A stretch of 64,000 nucleotides of DNA from Omphalotus guepiniiformis (GCA_028554645.1 JAQOOI010000063.1:744001-808000); one strand, 5' to 3'; counted from the first letter of the stretch, positions 11,096 through 23,703 are shown. The notes: generated from the letters alone by a model not told the origin. Translations and numbers: made by a program.

Positions 11096-13289
11096 ATGTC
11101 AGAGTCGTCTTCCAACGCCCAGGATGACGCCGCCCGCAAGCTGAGCGCGGCAGCCATCGGTGCAGCAAGCCTCGCAATACCATTATCTCTTATTCACTTC
11201 TCCTATGAGCGCGCATTGACCCCCATATATGCTTCGGTCCCTACCAATGAATTACTTGACAAATTTGCTTTGCTGGCCATAGCTTTACCATATCTCGTGT
11301 CTTTCAAAAAGCAGCTCAAGTTGCAATGGAAATGCTTCTCAGCTGCCATCGTGCTGTCGCTGGCGCCAAACGCAACCTATTGGATTGGAGTGTGGACTGC
11401 GAGGTGGAGAGACCCGTATTGGGGTCCAGCTGTGGTTCATGGAACGGTATTAGTGCCATTGATAGTTGCCTTGGTCAACTTCGTCGTAAGTACATCACAG
11501 ATTCGCTCTCAGACTCACTCTCAATGCATGATCATGTAGCCCGGGAAGCCTAGCACACTTGTTCAGTCATGGCCAAGTTACACTGGAGCTTCTATATCGT
11601 ATTTCGTAGCGAAGGTTCTATCCAAGAAAGTATGGGCCGTTCTGCCATACATGCGCAACATATCAGATAGCAAAATCGTATGTATTGGTGCATTTTCCTT
11701 CAAATATCTTGACTGAGCTGTTGGCTGTAGTATCTTGCTCTAGCTCTGTTAGCTTTCGGCTTTGACATCATGTTGTCAGACTTTTCTAAATTAACAACTC
11801 CTCAGAAGTCTCTCGCAAAAGGCGTCAAAAAGCGTCCCATAAAGCCAAACAACTTTTCCTTTTACACAAAACTCACCATCCTAGCATGCTTCTCTACTCT
11901 CTTCTGGACCCTCCTCTATCCCGTACTTCGTTCTCCCGTTCTTCCTCATCCTTTCCACCAAACCTACAACCACCCCAACCCCGGGCCAATTCCCCTCCGT
12001 ATTCTCTCATCAATCGAGTCTACCACAGGCTTAATTGTTGTAGGAGACGTGCTACCCCCTTCAGATAAAGACCTATTGAATAATTCCTCGTCGATGCACA
12101 GCGTGCGATATCTCCGCGCAGCGCATTCACTCTTGGGCGGGGTCTGGACAGGCCCAAGGGTTATGTCGATTGATAACGTCCCACCAGTCCGAGACTCCAA
12201 GGGTGTACCACTCGGAGATTCGGTATATGGTGCATTTGTGCTGCAAGAAGCCGCGAGGTTGGTGGATAGCTCCAAGAAGGATGTATTCGATAATGCATTA
12301 ATTATGTGAGTCTATGCACATGTCCAACCAACTCTTTGATAACAGTGGCGGCGGATAGTGGTCTAGGAGCAGGCATCGCAGCAACCTCTTTCCACCGACA
12401 TCACATGAATCTCACCATCGTCGAAATTGACCCCGCAGTGTATGACGCCGCTCGTAGGTTTTTCGGCTTGCCTGACCCGGGCGCACGAAACGTTTACTTG
12501 CAAGATGCGCGTAGTTGGGCTGCCCAACAGCGTGCTAATGCCCACCGCAATACCCGGAAGACGAAAGATTTATACGATATTGTCGTGCACGACTGTTTTT
12601 CTGGCGGCGGTGTGCCGGAACATCTTTACTCCATTGAGTTCTGGGAGGATCTTAAGAGCGTCATTCATCCTGAGGGAGTTGTTGCAGTTGTAAGTTCTGA
12701 TCCTCGGCAAAGTGTAAAGACAGTCTATTAACTGTTGCTTCACATAGAATATTGCCGGTCAGCTTAACTCGCTTTCCTCTCGTCTCGTGCTGCGAACTCT
12801 CGAGGAAGTGTTTAATGGTGGATGCCGTGCGTTCTACGATTCTATGGACACCCTTACAGAAGACCAGTACGAAGGTGATTTCCTGAACGTCGTGAGTATT
12901 TCATCCCGCTTTTACCTGTCTGATAAAACTTGAGCAGTCGTGTCCTCCTAGGTCATTTTCTGCACTCCGTCAATGGTCCCAATAACTTTCCGGCCCTCGA
13001 ATTCTGCTGACTATCTCGGTTCACCGCTTCGCAGGCATATCCTCAGTACTCTTCCCGACCGAGAGATCAACCTGTCCCTTCTCAGGGCGTCAGCGGAGGA
13101 CGATCATAGGTCGGGTCTTCCGTCTGTCATAACTGACGCAAATAACCCGTTGGGCAAACTGCAAGAAGCACACGGTGCGGAACATTGGAATGGTGCGTGT
13201 CTAACCTTCTCTTCGATCTCATGAAGGTGAATGGATTTCATGCAGTGATGAGAGAAGTTTTCCCTGCCGTGATTTGGGAAACGTTTTGA
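11096..13289 (+). CDS. Spermidine-synthase-like methyltransferase-fold protein with N-terminal membrane segments
   Basis: Seven exons (11096-11485, 11540-11677, 11731-12305, 12359-12689, 12748-12891, 12952-13192, 13246-13289) give 620 residues. The N-terminal 200 residues hold several hydrophobic segments (AAIGAASLAIPLSLIHF, AIVLSLAPNATYWIGVW, VVHGTVLVPLIVALVNFV, YLALALLAFGFDIML, then FYTKLTILACFSTLFWTLLY). The C-terminal half has the Rossmann motif of spermidine synthases: ALIIGLGAGIAATSFHRHH, then NLTIVEIDPAVYDAARRFFG, DARSWA and YDIVVHDCFSGG. The intron before this motif must use the acceptor at 12358; the nearer AG at 12345 would shift the frame into a stop. Related fungal proteins are annotated as spermine/spermidine synthases, but membrane-bound members are not proven aminopropyltransferases. 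Confidence 0.9.
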
Positions 13290-14176
13290 GCTGTGCAGGG
13301 CTGTGAGGGGAGCGACTGGGAATGAGGATATGCGTGTTTTTCGAGGAGAGAAATATCACTGTCTGCTGTTGTAGTTTGGGCTTCCAATTGCGACTTGATT
13401 CATTCTCAAATTTAGCCTCAGGCCCGGTATGTCTGACATAGCGATTCAGGCATTACCGGCATTCACCTACATCTGCACACTACAGCGGTCTTGTGAGCTC
13501 AATGAAGGAAACTTCAATACTAAAGGTTCTGTTCTCTACCCTCTGAGACAAGGGCCGGCTGATCTTCGCATCCAGTCTCTAATTCTGTGTATCTGGGCTA
13601 TGTCTATCGAGTCATCTATGAAGCAACGTGCAACAACGGCGAAGACGGCGAGTTCTGAACCTTGCTAAATCGGTCTGTCAACGCCAGATGTTTGGCGACT
13701 TTTCGCCATGAAAGTAACGGTGTAGCGCCCGGTATCACGGAGCGTTCCATTAAATCTTAGGAGCAGACAGGAACGGCGGGGTTCTCGATTTTAATACGAA
13801 AGACTGTTCGCGCCATTGGCTCTTTTGTGTTCTAACATTAACTAGCTCTGCGAAGCTGCGTGTTTCCGTTTTTCCTTCGAAGATCGTGCGTATGGCGAAA
13901 GTCCCTCCTCACTTCCAAAGCTACCGAACTCGTTCCAACGAAATCGATTCTACAGATATGCTGCGATGCGTTGTGTATGAACATTTATTCTTAGTGGTCG
14001 GTCGATGTTGCTTGGGACGGATAAATAGCGAGGGGTTGGAGGACCTTTGAAAGTCACTGAACCCAACTCTCCACTCCAGCAAGGTCAGCTTCAGTCTCCT
14101 CCCAAATCTCTGGCAACAGCGTCCACCAACTGACTCTCCTCTTTATTAGCCTTATCTCAGACCTTTTTTCATCGTC
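13290..14176. other. Intergenic
   Basis: About 890 bp between two plus-strand genes. The last 150 bp contain a TATA-like box and a pyrimidine-rich leader. A 79-codon frame at 13429-13668 has no recognisable features and is not called. Confidence 0.6.
14020..14028 (+). promoter_or_regulatory. TATA-like box of the SMP-type gene
   Basis: GATAAATAG stands about 150 bp before the start codon at 14177 and is followed by a C/T-rich leader (CCAACTCTCCACTCC). This matches the layout of strong fungal promoters. It is inferred from position and sequence only. Confidence 0.45.
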
Positions 14177-14471
14177 ATGTCTGGAGCAAGAAAGACCCCC
14201 ATGAACAATACCGCAGCATCCCGAATCCAATCCACTCAGGTACTATGAATCCCCAACCGTATTCACCACTATACAGGCTAACCTATTCATCACTCAGGCT
14301 AAGACTGGAGCCGAAGTCGGTAAAGGCTCCTTCAGTGCTCGCGCCCAATCTGCAGCAGCGACAAACGCGAACAAAGCCCCCGGCGCACCCGCCTCCCCAC
14401 CTCCTTCGAAAGGATCAGCGAAGAAGGCTTCCGGCGGCGGTACCCCGACTGCTAAGCCGTCGAAGAAGTAA
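14177..14471 (+). CDS. Small SMP-domain (seed maturation protein-like) protein
   Basis: Two exons, 14177-14239 and 14298-14471, encode 78 residues. The joined segment AASRIQSTQAKTGAEVGKGS, followed by FSARAQSAAATN, resembles the SMP repeat found in plant late-embryogenesis proteins and in short fungal proteins. The tail is rich in Ala, Pro, Lys and Gly and ends KPSKK. No signal peptide or membrane segment is seen, and it is probably disordered. The good TATA-like box and short intron suggest a highly expressed small protein. A stress-protection role would be a guess. Confidence 0.75.
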
Positions 14472-14811
14472 ATGTGTCTTTTCAGACAAGAAATGTGCGA
14501 TAGGCGATTAGACTTGGCTATAGCGTAGCAGCACACTGGGCTGGCAGAGCGGTGGTTCTTTGCTGTAGAATGCTTCACATCGATATCGTATAGTAATGAG
14601 TCTCTTACATACTTTGGCATATCATTTCTCTCAATCTAATTCAGCTTGAACAACGTTCGGGGGAGTAACGTGCAGTATTAATTATTGTTCAAACTCTAAG
14701 GTAAATCAAGCAGGTACAACAAGATGGCGGACAAATACAACGACAACTGACGGAGTAACTTGTACAGAGAAATAAATAGTAGACATAGACTTTGATCTCA
14801 CTCTCAGAAAG

Positions 14812-17246
14812 CTAAATCACAAATCGGAGGTTCGTATCCTACCAATCGAGGCAATCAGTAAAGCGAATGAGTGCATAGTTAAAGACATACGATATGATGA
14901 GAGCTGCCCAACTGAGGTGTCTGATGATACTTCGGATACGTGATGTCCCTGATAGATACCAATATCAGATTAACAGACAGTCAGATATGGTATGCAAACG
15001 AATCGCACCGGACGCTCTTCAAAAGCTGTTGATACGATTGGCGAGGATTATTCCCTAAATCAGTCTTAAGCCACGAAAACAGAAAGCTCAGCAGTATTGG
15101 TCTTACTCATGGAAGATATGAATGACTAGTGTGCAGTGATCGTCAGCATTAACAATGCACTCGGGGAAAATGTACCTACATAGCTCATAGCTCCAACAGC
15201 CACACCTCCTTTAAAGGTATCTACACGAAAACAAGATGGTAAGTATCGTGAAGTACAATGACATACATGCATAGATCAATCGTACCAGTACTTTTCTGAC
15301 CATCCTTACAAGCCGAGAACGATATCTATAACGAGTGAATACGCTAGTCCAAAGGTTCAGAGATCCCCACTTACAACATCGGCAGGTGTTGATTTACGGG
15401 CTAGAGCCCGATGGCTGACTTGAGATCCTTTCAACCTCCCATGAGAGGAATACTAGTCAAAGTGCTGAGTGAAGCGTCAAGACACAAATAATTAAGCGAC
15501 ATACAATAAAAGGAAGGTCTGAGAAAGATGGCAATCAGAAAGTCAAAACCTGAAGTAATCTATAATCCACGTACCAAGCACGGTTCCAGAATGGCAAGAC
15601 TTTAACGCGACTCCGTCAGTTATGAATATTTTCTCGAGTTAGAAGCCCTTACATCGAACAACGCCTGAAAATAAAATGGATGAGATCCAACTTGTAAAAT
15701 ACAGAATTCTACATACCGTCAACCGGCACCCTGCAGGAAGCGGCTTTACCTGTCGATGATAAGTAACGGGTCCCCTCTGGTGAATGTTCACATACCATGA
15801 TATCGTGCATTTCCTGTGTACCAGAAACGAGCAGATAAGCATCACACCAACCTCAAAGGTCAAAGAAGATCTCACATCGTCAACAATATGACCATGACGC
15901 TTGAAATCGACTGGAAAGATAACTAAAACCTGGCATTGGGTCGCAAGTCAAGATTTAATTCCGTGTTGATCTCACCTTCATCCAAGCCATCGATTTCATC
16001 ACCGTCTGTATCTCGAGTCTGACCGCCATGTCCAGAATCTGTTTAAATACTCCTCAGCTCCATTTACGCTTCAGAGAATCGCGCGCTTACAATGGAAAAA
16101 CAGCGAGTCGTGACACCGGGCACTTTGCACAAGCCAGTGCATTGCTTCAATCATGTTCCTTCGAGTGGGCAAATGTCGAGGGTTGGCGCTATCGTCTGTA
16201 AGTAATACAATATCCTCATACTTGTACCCGTGATAACCTAAAAACAGAGTTAAGTTGGGAGTTAAAGCGATTGTAGGATGGGAGACGTACGGACGAGAAA
16301 ATCCCGCATATGTTTCGCGTCATTAATGCACCCACGTAGTTCGTGGCTTTCTCCCCTGTAGTTTACACCGATCTATGCAGGAACAAGGTCAGATGATCCA
16401 CCATGATACCCGTGACTCAGGAGCCAAGACTAATAGTAGTACAATACTTACACACAGCGCCTTCTTACGCCCGGTACATTTAGAGTACAAGAAGTTGGGA
16501 TGATAGGAGGGGTGCTCGATACGAGGACGCGCAGAGGGGTGTGGCTTGTGTAAGTGATGATGACTAACAGGAGCTGGAGCAGGAAGTTGAATAGCAGGGA
16601 GAGAGTGGTGATGGGAATGGTGATGAGAGCTATGATGATGGGGAGTAGAATGAGAGTGTGAATGAGAATGACGATGATGGCTGCTCTTGATAATAATCGC
16701 CTTCGGAATCAGTCCCCTGTCAAGTTCAGGAGGATTCGAATAACGGCGATGACGATGACCGTCATCATGGTGCTGATGCTCGGGCTCACTTATAGCTCGA
16801 GTAACAAAGGATCTAGTTCGGTCAGTCTTCGCCAGGAAGAACCAAGTATAAATGGGAACTTACTCAGCTGGGACAGTCCTGTATAAACGAGAGTGAGTAT
16901 GGTAGGGCTCGAATACTCCAGATAGACAATTCGACTAACAGGTGACCAGAATATGCTGAATGTGAGGATGGAGCATGACCCATAGGAACAGAAACATAGT
17001 TGAGTCCTGCGGGGTCATGAACAAGTTCCGGGCTGTCAAAAGGCGCTCAGGACTTGGAAGGCTCAGTTTCCCTGTACACAACTTACACAACGGCCACAGC
17101 AGGAACGCTGGAGTCAAAAATGAGTTGAAGAAAGAAATCCTAAGAACATAGTAGATTGCTGAGACGTACGATGGACTAGGCATTCTCATTGGAGTGTGGC
17201 CAGCTGAACCGTGGTGGGAAGGAGCGCCTCCGATATCCCACATCAT
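14812..17246 (-). CDS. Metacaspase (C14 cysteine protease) with His-rich prodomain
   Basis: Metacaspases are Arg/Lys-specific, Ca-dependent cysteine proteases linked to stress and protein quality control. About 20 exons, many under 60 nt, assemble a full protein. The N-terminus (MMWDIGGAPSHHGSAG) leads to a prodomain with runs such as SSHHRHSHSHSHSTPHHH. The p20 domain starts KCTGRKKALC, then IGVNYRGESHELRGCINDAK. The catalytic His is in FFHYSGHGGQTRDTDGDEID and the catalytic Cys in ALFDSCHSGTVLDLPFI; both come together only after splicing. The p10 part contains ISFSACKDGQKST, DTFKGGVAVGAMSY, SYQQLLKSVR and PQLGSSHHI, and the protein ends DTNLRFVI at TAG 14812-14814. The exact limits of exons 2-4 are uncertain. 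Confidence 0.9.
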
Positions 17247-17983
17247 CTTGTCAAGTTGTCAAGGTAAAAACAGGAGAAGAAATAAAGAAATTGGCTGAGT
17301 ACTGGGGGCTTTCACTGAACGCGACAGAGACGATGGTGGTGGTTGAATTCAAACCTGTGCCAAGGACTGACGGAGAACAAAGAGAAGCCTTTCAAATGAC
17401 CCGAATATGGGATACTCAGAGTTGTCGCCCGGAGTCGGCTTCTGGCGTCTATGACTCGTATTCGTCCTTGAACGTCGGAAATAACGAATTCAATGTTTCA
17501 AGCTCCAAGGACAATTCCAGGATTCAGCTGGTACTCTGGCAAGACGCGTCGAGTGTATGCTTATCATCGCTTGTATAGCCGATCATGACCGTGTTCGCAC
17601 CCAATATAAACCCAAACATTCGTATCTTTTTTGAAACAAAAAAGCGCTCAGTGTATATGCATTAACCTTTGTCCTGCGTAAAGCTTTGAGGCACCTTATT
17701 CGACGTTCATCGTAACGATAGAGAAACTGCCGTAACTGGCCGCCCATTCAGCGATGAAGACTGTGATCTTTGCAATTGGCTGAGACACGGTCAAAACAAG
17801 ATATATGAGCCTTATACATGGAGCACAATGATACTTTATGCTGAGAAGTTATCGAGTACAAGAGACCACAATTTGCAATAATCCCATTGTAGAGTACGGC
17901 GAATTCCGAGTATTTGACATTTATTAATTTGAACAGTGCAGACATTTCTCATCGTCAATCACGACGGGCATAGGAGGCTGAAC
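17247..17983. other. Intergenic, divergent promoters
   Basis: About 740 bp between the metacaspase start and the Ser-rich gene. A 129-codon plus-strand frame (17189-17578) overlaps the metacaspase first exon and has no recognisable domain, so I treat it as chance. Confidence 0.55.
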
Positions 17984-20900
17984 ATGCTCACCAGTCCTCC
18001 CAGTCTGGACTATGCGTCAAGTTTGTCGTCGTCGATAGCACCTAGCTCGCCATCGACAACTAGTCCTCGACTACACTCGGTTCTTAGCCTCTCAGCGACC
18101 ACGTCGACAAAGAGCGAGAAATCGAGAACACGGAGGAGCCTGAGTTTGTTTGGAAAGCTGCCCAGCGAGGTGAGTTGCGATAGATCGTCATATGAGTTCG
18201 AGTGGCCCAAAATATATTCCGTGCCTAACACGTGTTGGTCGTCGTCTCTCTAGTTTTCAACAATCTTGCACTCCCACAACACCAGTCGTCGTAGCAGCTC
18301 TCTCGCGCAGGTATGTACCCCCGCAAATGTTTCAGCCAGCTTTCCGGTTTTCTCATTACATTTTTATTTCAAATCTGTCCAATTAGCCACCCAAAGCTTT
18401 GTTGTCGGATTATGCCCAGGTTACCGAAATGTACAATTCACCCGATGACGAGCGGCCTACGAGAAAAACAAAATCACAGAACAGAGTATGTCACACGTGT
18501 AATCTTCGTTCTTGACAATGTGTTTGACCAGCGATGTCCCTTTGCCATCCGCAGTTCTACAGTTTCTTGACTCGTTCACGATCACGCTCACGATCGAAAT
18601 CGGCGACAACGGAGGAAATTGAAGGAGCTATACCAGAACTTGCCCTGAATTCAAATCAGGATCCTCACTCTCGCAATTCCAGTTGGTCTAGTCGAGGTCG
18701 TGATCGCCACAAACCCATGTTTTCAACCAGTTTTAAGCCTTCCAATATCATTCAGTCTCGCCCCCTTTCTTCTACAACAACCGCCACCAACACGACTGTC
18801 ACTCCACCAACCCCAAAGGCTAGGAGACATGTGTCTTCCTCTGTCCCAGTCCCATCTTCCTCATTTCAACCTGGGCCATCCCAGGAGAATAATCGTCCCC
18901 CTGCTTCACCAAAGAACCCCTCCACTACACGCAGAAGACTAAACAACATCTTTGGTTTCTCCTCGTCCCGTAAATCTTCCCTCAGCAGCTCTAGAGGGAC
19001 CAGTCCTGGTCACTCGAGTACGTCTGTTCAGTCTAATGACGTGCCTCCGGTTCCCCACCCGTATAACCCCAATTCACGTTTCGACATTCAAGGCAACGAT
19101 CATGAGCCACCGTCACAGCTACCGAGGTCGTACACTAGTCCATCTCCTCTTGGACGCTGCGAACAAAGCCCTGAGCCACTCATTTCATCCCTCTCCACCT
19201 CCGCGTATAACGCCTCCAAGCTGGACAACTTTTTCAAACCCACAAAATTATTCTCCAGCTCCAGTTCACGACGTCGTGCTCAGTCGCCACCGAATATTTC
19301 TTTGCCATATGAATCCATCAGTACACCATTGCCCACTCCCTCATCATCAGGGTCGTCGAATCCTCCTCCATCCCCAATCACAGTATCAGGTCCCACAAAG
19401 GTCTCTTCCTCTTCCCGAGCATCACGGCGACGAGGTTCAACGAGTGGCGGCACTGCAGAGTCACACTCCACCTCGTCTTCCTCCGCACATCGACCGACAC
19501 ACGTTCATGCACCGCAGCCGCGGTCAGTCGCCGCACTATCACAGGGCTCGGATGGTAGCACCGTGATAGGGATGATTCCTCGAATCACGCAAACCCCTCC
19601 AACCCCTGCCAGATCAGGCACAGCTCCCCCGCGAATGAGCCAGAGAAAGGATTCAATGGACTCTGGCTATCGATACCGTCCGCTGGTGATCGTTGATGAA
19701 GAAAGGGAGCGAGAATCCCTTGATAAGGGCAAAGGGAGGGATATAAACATGAGCTCGAGCACGGGCGTGGGTAGCAGTATAACGCGGAACGCGAGTAAAG
19801 GAAAGGAGAGCGATTACTCTGCAGCATCCGGCTCTAGATCGAATCACCGACACGGTCGTTATTCCACTGGTATGAAGCCTCCTTCAAAGACGGTGATCCG
19901 AGCTACGAAGCACGGCTCGTTCGACTTTGAGAGACCTGTGTGGGGAACAGGGAGTTTGATGACCCGGACTGCGAGTGGAGCCTCTGCCAGTACAGGTTAT
20001 ACTGGCCGTTATAGCAAGAGCGGCGAGAGTGTGGCAAGTACGAGTGGAGGCGGTAACAAGCTGGATAAGGAGAAGGATAGGCCACGAGAATCGACCTCGA
20101 AGAAGACAGAGCAAAAGAGCTCAAAACCGTCTTCGGCAGATACCCGAACACAGCAGAGCCGGGAACAGCGGTCACCTCCTTCGTCATCTCGGCCACTGAG
20201 ACCAGATACTCATGATGAGCCGGCCCCGCCATATCCCACAGGCGAGAGGCTATCATCTAGTCTTGGTCGGAACACTGGCAAACGCGTAATGGGCTCTGGC
20301 ATCGCGCGGCTAGTAGGCATAACTCATGGTCCCTTCTCTTTCGAGCCACCGGTACCTTCACCCACGTTCAGCCATACCAGTAACGGAGGTACTGCAAGCG
20401 AAACTGAAGTGCGAAAGAGTGAGAAGGACAAAGGGAATCGAAAGAGAGGCAAAGACACGGGTCAGCCCATAGGTAGGGATCCAAAGAAGACGGAACGGAG
20501 TCATGTGTCGTCGTCGAATCGTCCTGTTATGGGTGGTGCTCGCCCAGGTAACAGGGGAAGATCTTTGGATCTCGGGCTTGGTTTATCGTGGGCTCCATCG
20601 AAAGTGCGAGAGGACATCTTGTTCCCAGCAGGGACTTTTGTCAATGGTTGGAACCACAGTCATAGTGCATCTTCGAGGAATGGTTTGGCCAGGACCACAG
20701 ATACGGTAGCGGAGGAAAGGTCGAAAGTTGGAAAAGAAATTGCAGACGTTTTCAAGAACACACTCGATGAAGAAGGGTATGCCACGTTCAAAAAATGTAA
20801 GTGAACCGAAAACCCAGTCCTACTGGGATGGGTGAGGTTTCTGTGGATCTTTCGAAGAATATGACGTTGACCTTATTGGGATTGTTTTCTTCTACTGGCC

Positions 20901-21061
20901 TAGATGTCTTGCAATTCGATGCTCATGAGATTCCCTTCGAGGGGCCTAGGGGGATCATCGACCAAGCTGCACGACTTCTTGATAAGAGGTCGAACCTTGG
21001 GAAGGAAGCCAAGGAACGATTGCTAGACAAACTTGTTCGCATCATCCTTCAAAATGCATGA
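17984..21061 (+). CDS. Large Ser/Pro-rich hypothetical protein
   Basis: Five exons (17984-18169, 18254-18310, 18387-18485, 18555-20796, 20904-21061) give 913 residues with the frame kept at every junction. Most of the protein is low-complexity, rich in Ser, Pro, Thr and Arg, with many basic SxxR/RxxS patches (SRSRSRSKS near the start of exon 4) that could be kinase sites. The ordered parts are the short C-terminal segment (FDAHEIPFEGPRGIIDQAAR, then a Lys/Leu helix to the end) and a stretch around PPKALLSDYAQVTEMYNSPD. The C-terminal segment is split by the last intron and looks like the conserved core. I do not recognise the family. No signal peptide or membrane segment. Confidence 0.85.
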
Positions 21062-21574
21062 GGCGGGCGGGTTTATCGAACACGCTCCTTAGCTACTAGT
21101 CCGGGTCTTTGTCGTCCATTTCTGTTTTCTTGCTATCGTCCGTTCTCCATGCTCCCTCTTATCTTTTATCTGTGCCTATTTATTTCATTCTGTGCTTAGT
21201 TATAGATCTATCTACTTATTTTTCACGCATTTTTCACCTAGTTAATTGCCTTGCATGATTCTTCGCTTTATGTAGTATTACTTGCTCAAGTTCTTTCACG
21301 ATTCCCGACTACGTCTAGTAGCTATACACCTTCTAACGCCTATGGTCTTGATGTCTTTCGATGTTCTTATTCTACTCTTTATGTGTTTTTTGGGCTTGCT
21401 GAAATGTCTTTTTTAATACTTTCATGTATCGTCGATGTTCACGCACTATACGTTTATTCCAAGACAACTTTAATGTTACAGATGTTACTATATAGTCATA
21501 TACAAGTAAGTGAAATGGCAGGTATGTTAGGAAAGTCCTTCCGTAGCCACACAAACATGAGCCGAACCCATTGG
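21062..21574. other. Intergenic, tail-to-tail 3' ends
   Basis: T-rich stretch of about 510 bp between two converging genes. It probably contains both 3' untranslated ends. No supported frame. Confidence 0.6.
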
Positions 21575-22394
21575 CTACGATGCTGGCCGCAAAGCCCTGA
21601 GCCTCTCTGCAAGTTTATCGTCCTCTTGGCCTATCTTCTCCTTAGTCGCTAAATCCGCCACAGCATCAAGATCCTTAGCCGCCAAATCGTGTTGCAGCTC
21701 AATGTTAGCCTCCTCCGCAGTTTGCTTCAGAAGCTGATCTATTTGGTCCTGGGGTGTTGAGACCGCAGTAGTAGCTGACATTGTATCTTCCATATACGAA
21801 GTTTGAACGTCCAGGTCGGCGAACTGAGTTTCGAATTTGTCCATCACCATTGATATCTGACAGTAGGCGTCAAGAACTGTAGACATTGAAGAAAAGCAAA
21901 CCCTACGCACTCTTTCCAAGTTCATCGACTCCATAGCTTTATCCATCCCGCGAACGACGGAGGTCATGTTCCCCGTTACCGCCCGCATCGTCACGGCAGT
22001 CTCCACTCGACTGGCCACAGCATCTATACGGCTCGAGAGTCTCAAAAGATTCAACGCCTCGCTTTTCTTCCGTATAGCATTTGATGCGTAGATCCGTGCG
22101 CCATCATTGTTTCCCTGTTGCAACGCCTACAGCCCGACGAGAATGTTAATACGAGGTCGGTCCATTACATTGAGATAGAATGGACCTTTTTCAGGCGAGC
22201 TTTCTCCGTGTTCTCGTCTTTCTGCGCCTTCTTTGCTTGACGATTCAGTGTCTTTGCGGTGAACTGGGCAGGACTGTTAGTTACCAAGCTTGGATCGATT
22301 TTTGAGAACCACCTTAAGTTGGAAGAGGGTCTCTGCTTCAAATCAGCAACACCTCACAACTGCGAAGAAACCACTTACTTTCGAGACTGCTCAT
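21575..22394 (-). CDS. DID2: ESCRT-III-related protein Did2/CHMP1
   Basis: Did2/CHMP1 recruits the AAA ATPase Vps4 to ESCRT-III on late endosomes. The spliced protein begins MSSLETLFQLK, then FTAKTLNRQAKKAQKDENTE, the basic Snf7 helix. The core follows: VVRGMDKAMESMNLER joined to ISMVMDKFETQFADLDVQTS, and MEDTMSATTAVSTPQDQIDQ. The C-terminus has a clear MIM1 motif, DDKLAERLRALR, the Vps4-binding helix. The intron at 21857-21910 is 54 nt, has no stop and stays in frame, so an unspliced reading inserts 18 residues the family does not have. The gene is head-to-head with the Svp26/TEX261 gene, with about 160 bp between start codons. Confidence 0.93.
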
Positions 22395-22555
22395 GATGTA
22401 CAGTGAAGGTGTATAGACTGAGTTATGTGAGCAGAGATAATGATTACACTGCTAAAGTGTGTCACGTGACAGTCAAGCGCACACACGTGTCGCGGACGCG
22501 CTTTTCGAGTTTGAAATTCACTTTGAGTTGTCTGAGCTGGATTCTATATCTTTCG

Positions 22556-23703
22556 ATGGCCCTTCTATACTATGTCAGGTAAGTTGTCTGTTTTGCATGC
22601 GACTTCGACTGACTAGCGAACAACTACTGCTTAGCTATGTGGCGATCTTGGTTGCTTTTGCTTTCGTCACATTGTCACTCGGTCAGCATCTCCATTGGTT
22701 TCGAGACTGGAAAGCCTGACGATGTCTTATGACAGCGAGCGGACTTTTGTATCTATCAGAGCTCATTGAAGAGCACTCACGATTTGCCAAAGTAGTTGGT
22801 CAACGAGGTATATATGTAAGTAACCGTTCAAGTTCGGTTTTCTGTCTATGTGTTGACAGTATTCACTGCAGGCAATAATCGCGCTGCATGTCATATTTTA
22901 TATGACAGAATCCCTACCACTACTACAGACAGTCTTCTCCATCATATGTCATATGGTTTATCTCCAGAATTTCACCAATACGTGGCCCCTCATCTCCCTT
23001 TCTTCGATGCCATTTCTGGCATCTTGCGTCCTAGTTATCGTCGACCATTTCTCATGGTTTTTCCACTTTGCGCGTCTCACTCAGGGTGCAAGGCATCAGA
23101 GATACTCACCTAATAGCCCCGCAATTGCTATACCGTCGTTCGTAGAGATTGCGACTTTCTTTGGTATCTGTGTCTGGATGGCGCCTCTGTTTCTATTCTT
23201 GAGTTTGAGTGCAAATGATAATGCTCTTCCAATGTCATCAGGTCAGTTTCGTCCTTACAAAATTAAATACACAGTTCTCACCTTCTTCAGGTGACCCTGG
23301 ATCGCCATCGGTAGCAAAAACACAGTTTGCTCCAAGTCGGGTTTCTCTGCTACGGTCCATATTCTCGACGTTTTCATTCGTCATTCCGGGAAGCCGTCCA
23401 AAATTCTCGCGTCATGGAGCCTCGGAAGGAATCATAGCGCCTCCATCACCCCAGCCATACCGCACTAGTACTGATTCGCCTCTCCGTTCGCCGTCAGTGA
23501 GCGCCTACCAACACACCTTGTCGCCGCCTCGTTCTCCGGGTCTGCGGTCGCAGGGTATCGACTCCAAAACGGGTTCGTATTTTAAGCTTTCAACCCCACC
23601 CCGAGGTTCCGCGAGTCGAAGTGGCCTTGTAAATGAGGGTGTAGGCCTTGGTATAAGACGATCCGCAAGCTCAACGAGCATGTTGGGTCAAAAAGACGAT
23701 TAG
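22556..23703 (+). CDS. SVP26: Svp26/TEX261 family ER-Golgi membrane protein
   Basis: Svp26 is a COPII-vesicle adaptor that exports type II Golgi glycosyltransferases. Five exons (22556-22578, 22635-22681, 22736-22815, 22860-23241, 23291-23703) give 314 residues. The family start is plain after splicing: MALLYYVSYVAILVAFAFVT, then SGLLYLSELIEEHSRFAKVV and QAIIALHVIFYMTESLPLLQ. More hydrophobic segments and the FSWFFHFA and IPSFVEIATFFGICVWMAPL stretches follow. The last exon adds an unusual cytosolic tail of about 135 Ser/Pro/Arg-rich residues; yeast Svp26 has 228 residues in all. A weak alternative start just upstream is out of frame, and the start at 22556 fits the family. Confidence 0.92.

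Noticed and set aside
10903..11157. Minus-strand frame that could start at 11097
   Set aside because: Its ATG shares the same CATG as the well-supported plus-strand gene at 11096, and it has no recognisable domain.
12306..12345. Nearer intron acceptor (AACAG at 12345) in the spermidine-synthase-like gene
   Set aside because: It would put GGCGGCGGATAG in frame and end in a stop; the acceptor at 12358 gives IIGLGAGIAATSF.
13429..13668. 79-codon plus-strand frame downstream of the spermidine-synthase-like gene
   Set aside because: No domain, poor start context and no splice partners.
17189..17578. 129-codon plus-strand frame
   Set aside because: It overlaps the first exon of the metacaspase antisense and shows no domain or homologous motif.
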